Assembly: GCA_023101885.1 (NCBI GenBank)
Contig: JALPQD010000044.1
Coordinates: forward strand, 1,116,001-1,180,000
DNA: 64,000 bases
Direction: 5' to 3'
Source of the DNA: Typhlomys cinereus
Lineage: Eukaryota; Chordata; Mammalia; Rodentia; Platacanthomyidae
Position 1 is the stretch's first letter; each line of letters opens with the position of its first letter. The position numbers and the translations under genes are program-made. Positions 59,006-64,000 of the stretch are shown here, piece after piece. Below the pieces are notes generated by a model. The model was not told where the DNA came from. It saw only the letters and a list, made by a program, of their open reading frames with translations, and did not search any database.

Positions 59006-59017
59006 ATACGGGATCCA

Positions 59018-59641
59018 CATCACGATGGAGTGAAGGGCATTGCAGGAGCAGCAAAACTGCAAAAGAAAATCAACAAACCACTATCCAGAACTTCAGAGAC
59101 TCTATATCAACCACCTAGAACTAGGACAGATTAATCTCTCCCCATCCTGAAGCTCAGGGACATTTGCGGAAAAGGGGGCGGTAAGAGTGTAAGAGCAAAA
59201 GAATGGGAGGAGCAATGATTTGCAAGATACTCCACACAAGTTAGGGCCGAAGCAATCATAATTGCATGTCCGGCGCAATGTCCAACACACTATTGACCTC
59301 ACAAAGTGTAGCATCTGCTAAAGGCACCAAGATCCTTGGAGGCAAGGGATTGACAGCCACAGTAGTGTTCCTATGCTTAAAGGGAACAAGGGAAAGGGTT
59401 CAGGGAAATGCCACTGGGTCCTTGTACGTCATCGGAGAGGAGGGCCCAGAGGAGAGTCAGGCATGCACAAGAAAGGACTCTGGGAATTGGGGAGGGAGGC
59501 ACGGGGGGATGGGGAGGGAGGGGTGAGGGGAGGGGGAGCAGGGGGTTCGGGGGGGAGGAGGAGGGAGGGAGGGAACTGGTGTACCTATTAAGTTTGTATG
59601 AGCTGAAATAATAATAAAAATGTATTAATAAAAAAAAAACT
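59018..59641 (+). mobile_element. L1 3' end, subfamily A, 5'-truncated
   Basis: It starts CATCACGATGGAGTGAAGGG. The 3' UTR, G-rich tract (59494-59575), TTTGTATGAGCTGAAATAAT and A-tail are intact. An 11-bp duplication TACGGGATCCA flanks it (59007-59017 and 59642-59652). Confidence 0.93.
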
Positions 59642-59652
59642 TACGGGATCCA

Positions 59653-59768
59653 GATATTGAAGAACATGTCCAGGGAAGAGAAGTGAAAATAAAGACCTAT
59701 AATTCATTCACTCCACTGCTTTTATGCTATCATTTTGAAATAGTTTTAAGGCATTATTGTTAAATAGT
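59653..59768. other. Unassigned DNA
   Basis: Short AT-rich gap. Confidence 0.3.
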
Positions 59769-59783
59769 TATGTCCACACTTTC

Positions 59784-60054
59784 TTTTTTTATATATTCTT
59801 TAATTTTTTATTATTTATTATTTATTCAATTGTGTGTGTATGTGTGTGCGTGTATGCGTGTGTATATACGTGTGTGTAGAACCACGGACGAATTCAGGAA
59901 CCATCCCGAGATTCACAGGCTCCGCCCTACCAGGACCAGAAACGCAGGCCGCCCCCGCTTCCGCCAGGCGTCTATACTTGGGGTCTAGGATCCGAACTAA
60001 GGACCTTCCGCCTGTAAGGCAGAGGCTTAACCCCTGAGCCACCTCTCCAGCCCC
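59784..60054 (-). mobile_element. Young family Y SINE, with a short body deletion
   Basis: It starts at 60054 with GGGGCTGGAGAGGTGGCTCA and has the B box-like TTAGTTCGGATCC. The stretch between GAATTC and the GATTCACAGGCTCC block is shorter than in the 29586 copy. A 15-bp duplication with one mismatch, TATGT(C/A)CACACTTTC, flanks it (59769-59783 and 60055-60069). Confidence 0.92.
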
Positions 60055-60069
60055 TATGTACACACTTTC

Positions 60070-60204
60070 AAAGACAATAAAACGTAGTAGAATCCCAGAC
60101 ACTTTGAAGTAAGGAACAAGGAGGTTCCCGATTACAGTCAGGTGTCACTGTTCTTGAGAGACAGAATTTCAACCCCAATCTCCAAGGCAGGTTTCCTTTG
60201 CTTT
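60070..60204. other. Unassigned DNA
   Basis: Short gap. Confidence 0.3.
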
Positions 60205-60300
60205 CAAAAGAGGAAATGGAAAATTAGAGTAGGCAAATCCCTTGCCCAGGGTCATAAATCCAGTGACTGTCAGGCTCTGCTCGGAGTTCTGCTGTTCTCT
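60205..60300 (-). mobile_element. MIR relic
   Basis: AGAGGAAATGGAAAATTAGAG, CCCTTGCCCAGGGTCATAAA, TCCAGTGACTGTCAGGCTC and GGAGTTCTG follow the reverse complement of the MIR core. Confidence 0.7.
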
Positions 60301-60623
60301 CAAATGCTCCGCGGTGCTTCTCTGCAGCTCTTTAAAGTTCAGCGTTGCTCATGATGAGCAAGTCACAATCGCTTTTCTTTTTCTGCTTTGACATGTTGAG
60401 TTGCCTGCATTCATAGTTGAAGGGAAGCATCAGACCGACACTGTCACATGTGCAACGCACCCGAGTAAGCAGGACACGCCCACTTACAAGGCACGGTTCC
60501 AAGCATTTGTATTCCACCACGCCTTGGGTATCCGCAGCAAGGAGAGAGGAGGGGAGGACAGCCCCCTTGCTTGGGAATCTTCTAGTTCAAGAACCCTGCC
60601 AAATAAACGTCAAATAAAGTTCA
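60301..60623. other. Unassigned DNA
   Basis: Slightly GC-richer than its surroundings; nothing recognised. Confidence 0.35.
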
Positions 60624-60636
60624 AGAACCCCAACCA

Positions 60637-62034
60637 TGATCAGGCACTGACGTCTGTGAACTTCACCAGGTGTCACATTACTTACTTGCATTCCTTGATG
60701 GAGGCCTATTTTCTCTGCTGTAACATGGTCCCCTCTCTCCTTGTGTCTGGTGTGGCCCTCCAACCCCATCCCTCCTGTTCATAATCCTTGCAATTACTGT
60801 ATTACATAGGTTTACCTTTGAGTGTCTCAATGTGGGCTGGGTGAGTTTGGTACTAGGAGCCACCTATTAAGGAGTATATACGGCGCTTAATTTTCTGGGT
60901 TTAGGATACTTCACTTAATATAATTGTTTCTAATGACATCCATTTCCCAACAAATTCCAGTAATTCATCATTTTTGATGGCTAAGTAGTACTCCATTGTA
61001 TAGATGTACCACATTTTCCTATCCACTCGTCAACTGTTGGACATTTGGGTTGATTCCATGACTTTGCTATTGTAAACAGTGCTGCTATTAACATGGTCGT
61101 GCTTGTGCTATTGAGGTGAGCCTCTGCTGCATGGGAGGTTATTCCCAAAAGTGGAATAGCACAACTGAGGGGGTATGATCTCACCAGAAGGGGAGGGCAT
61201 ATAGTCTGGCAGATAAAAAGTAATCATTTTCCAAATGGGTGATTGACACCTCCCTCTCTGAGGTTTCCTACCTTTATTACATCTACCCTTGAATGTGCTA
61301 TTATAACAAGACTCCAGTTTAACAGCTTTTTGTCTCTGACCAGGGGGTGACATACAGTGCCCAGCAGGATGGAGTGAAGGGCATTGCAGGAGCAGCAAAA
61401 CTGCAAAAGAAAATCAACAAACCACAATCCAGAACTTCAGAGACTCTATATCAACCACATAGAACTAGGCCAGCCTAATCTCTCCCCATCCTGAAGCTCA
61501 GGGACATTTGCAGAAGAGGGGGCGGTAAGAGTGTAAGAGCAAAAGGATGGGAGGAGCAATGATTTGCAAGATACTCCACACAAGTTAGGGCCGAAGCAAT
61601 CATAATAGGACATTGCATGCCCGGCGCAATGTCCAACACACTATTGACCTCACAAAGTCTAGCATCTGCTAAAGGTACCAAGATCCTTGGAGGCAAGGGA
61701 TTGACAGCCACAGTAGTGTTCCTATGCTTAAGGGGAACACGAGAAAGGGTTCAGGGAAATGCCACTGGGTCCTTGTACGTCATCGGAGAGGAGGACCCAG
61801 AGGAGAGTTAGGCATACACAATAAAGGACTCTCTGGGAATTGGGGGGAGGCACTGGGGGATAGGGAGGAAGGGGAGGGGGAGCAGGGGGTTTGGGGGGAG
61901 GAGGAGGAGGGAGGGAGGGAAATAGTCTACCTATTAAGTTTGTATGAGCGGTAATAATAAAAAATGTATAAAAATTAAATTCTAATACCAGATGATATTT
62001 TGTTAATAAACACTCATAGCTTCACAAAAAAAAT
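60637..62034 (+). mobile_element. Twin-primed L1 (5' inversion) with extra 3' segment
   Basis: 60637 to about 61162 is the ORF2-end part of subfamily A in reverse orientation. About 61163-61979 is the adjoining 3' UTR in forward orientation, to TTTGTATGAGCGGTAATAAT and an A-rich tail. About 46 bp of unrelated sequence follows, with AATAAA at 62005-62010 and A8 at 62026-62033. A perfect 13-bp duplication AGAACCCCAACCA flanks the whole (60624-60636 and 62035-62047), so everything between arrived in one event. Confidence 0.93.
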
Positions 62035-62047
62035 AGAACCCCAACCA

Positions 62048-63741
62048 AAGAAATACCTTCATCTGCAATCCATTTAGTAAGCGCAGGCACAAATACAAAG
62101 TTATGTAAACTAATTCCAGTAGTGCGCAGTAATTTTCCCATTGTATTCCATACAAAGATTCTCATACAAAGCTTGAGTTATTTCCCAAACTATGGGAATC
62201 TATGGAAAATACTCCCTTCCTTGAAGAAAAGAGACACAGCCCCCAACACTCCAGAAGCAGATGTTTACCCTGATGTACTCCAAACTTTGGCATAGCACCG
62301 GTGATAGGGAAGAGTCCTGCTGTGACCACTGATGGGTTCACTTAGTGTCTTTATCTGTCTGTCTTCTTTCTGTCCATCATCCACCTTTTCCATATGCAAT
62401 AGGAGAGAGGATATTTGAACAAAACAAGCTCTTGAAGAATCGAGGGAGGTAGCCTTGGTGTTGAAAATATTGATGTTCAAGTGCACTGAGAATTTGCATA
62501 CTGAGAGTATTAGAATACTGAAATCCAAAAATAAATAGTGAATCTAAAAAAAGAAGGGGCATAGACTAGTACATATGCATCTTATTACAGCAGCAAAGGA
62601 CCGTGGCCTACTTTACTAGTGCTTGCCTTTTTATATGACCAAGTGCTTGGGTGAACAGGAAATGCATGTCTCCCAAGTTAGATGTTCTATTTACCCACTA
62701 TAGTGGCAATGCAAGCAATCCTTTATATGTGTGTCAACAGTAGGAGAAATGAAATAAAAATGACATACCAAAAAATGATACATACTATGCAAGGTAGACC
62801 ATATTCCCTATCCAAGCCCTTTAGTTTTATCAACCTTTATGATTTCTTTAGTATTTTTATCCATTTTTCCTACTTTTGTTTAAAAAAAAGAAGCAAGAAA
62901 AAATTGATGATCAACAACTGTTGGCTTACACAACACTCTATCCTTTTCATGTTTTCCCAAGTGTTACTAATTACCAAACAAAAGACATCATAAAAATTAA
63001 GCTCATAGAGACCTAATTTCAGTTTTTCCGTGTAAACCGTGGTAAAAGATTCTCTGAGAACACTTATATGCTTTGTAAAGATATGTTCTAATGTACATAA
63101 TGTCCAAAATTGTGGCAATTCTTGCCACCCCATCACTGACTACTCAGTCCTTGTCTTAGGTTCCAACTTCACAGCTGTCCTGCCTGCCTCCACTGAGGCC
63201 TTGCTGAATCATTTTACCAGATACCAATGGCAGAATATTTTTTACAATGTAAATAGATTTTTTTGTCAAGATGAACAATTGTATTCCAACCCTCTAAAGG
63301 AAAAAAAATTACATCTTATCATGGTCTGGAATTTCTTACATTTATCTAGCCCTTGCCTATCTCTGTCTCTACATAGGCACACAGAAGTCCCTGTGGCTTC
63401 TAAGAGGGAGTAGGTAACACAATGCACCTGGAAAGTGGGCCTTGATAAGAATACAGGGTTGCATGTGTTTTGTAATTGTAATTCTCTAAGTTTAGGAAAT
63501 GTTGGCATGTGGATTATAAAATAAAGTGGAAATTGGAAGGTAAAAGAAAGGATTTTTTTTTTTCCTAACTAGAGGTCAAGCTCTTTTGCATGAATATAAT
63601 AAAGACATCTTGTATATGTTGATTAAAATCTTTTTTAAATTTAATTTAATTTTTAAATTAAAAGCAACTCCATAATCCCAATGTAAATTTGCTTGATCAT
63701 ACTAAGCTTAAAGAAAATTTTCTCACTTTGCTTTTATATTA
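62048..63741. other. Unassigned DNA
   Basis: Frames of 103 (62682-62993, +), 124 (63039-63413, +) and 88 codons (62870-63136, -) have no recognised domain; composition suggests chance. Confidence 0.4.
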
Positions 63742-64000
63742 AGGTTCTGTAAAGGAAAAGAACAGACAGAATATATATGTATATACATATATATGTGTAT
63801 ATACATATTTAAAAAGATACATTATATGTATTGTATATATTAATGAACATACATTCACTGTGTGTATGTGTGTCTATGTGTGTGTGTAAAGGGCATTTAT
63901 GAGATTGGCTTAGGAAGTAAGGTCTAGGTAGTGTAATAATGGCTGCTAGAAGAGGTTCAATCCATAAAGCTGAATATTTCAGCAGTCCTGGTCTGGTGCA
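63742..64000. mobile_element. LTR-like repeat, cut by window end
   Basis: AAGGTTCTGTAAAGGAAAAG, a (TA)n-rich stretch (63768-63840), TATGAGATTGGCTTAGGAAG and GTAATAATGGCTGCTAG resemble the minus-strand start of 41583-42186 and its wider family. Confidence 0.5.

Noticed and set aside
63039..63413. 124-codon plus frame
   Set aside because: No domain, no homologue in the window, ordinary composition.

Overview
The window is nuclear DNA from a rodent. The evidence is its SINEs: ID-like, B1-like and B4-like (an ID head joined to a B1-derived part) elements, plus many LTRs of the ORR1/MT type of MaLR. The youngest tRNA-headed SINE and the youngest L1 3' ends do not look like mouse or rat B2 and L1Md as I remember them, so a non-murid mouse-related rodent (for example a jumping mouse, jerboa or mole-rat) is my guess. 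That guess is weak. No intact protein-coding gene was found. Almost all short open frames in the window fall inside repeats, in CA/GT arrays read through, or in unremarkable AT-rich sequence.

Layout: 1-6 kb is old repeats and unassigned AT-rich DNA. 6-8 kb is a nest of L1 3' ends next to an LTR-like sequence. 8-19 kb is dense in tRNA-derived SINEs with CA tails. 20.7-21.2 kb is a processed RPL21 pseudogene with target-site duplications. 21.4-22.9 kb is an old L1 end broken by SINEs. 25.6-26.2 kb carries two oppositely oriented L1 ends at one target site. 26.3-28.5 kb is a two-LTR MaLR provirus-like element on the minus strand. 32-35 kb is mostly unassigned, with MIR relics. 38.9-39.9 kb is a GC-rich CpG island, the only promoter-like region. 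47.6-48.1 kb is a broken, coiled-coil-like coding relic on the minus strand. 53-62 kb holds four young L1 insertions (one inside a B4 SINE, one twin-primed with an extra A-tailed segment) and two young SINEs.

What works here is mainly the L1 machinery acting in trans. The L1 copies, the SINEs and the RPL21 retrocopy carry A-tails, and many have flanking duplications of 10-24 bp, which are marks of target-primed reverse transcription. The CpG island may drive a transcript towards lower coordinates (inverted CCAAT, then a splice-donor-like site), but no linked coding exon was recognised. Repeat family names are from memory of consensus sequences; edges without target-site duplications are accurate to about 10-30 bp.
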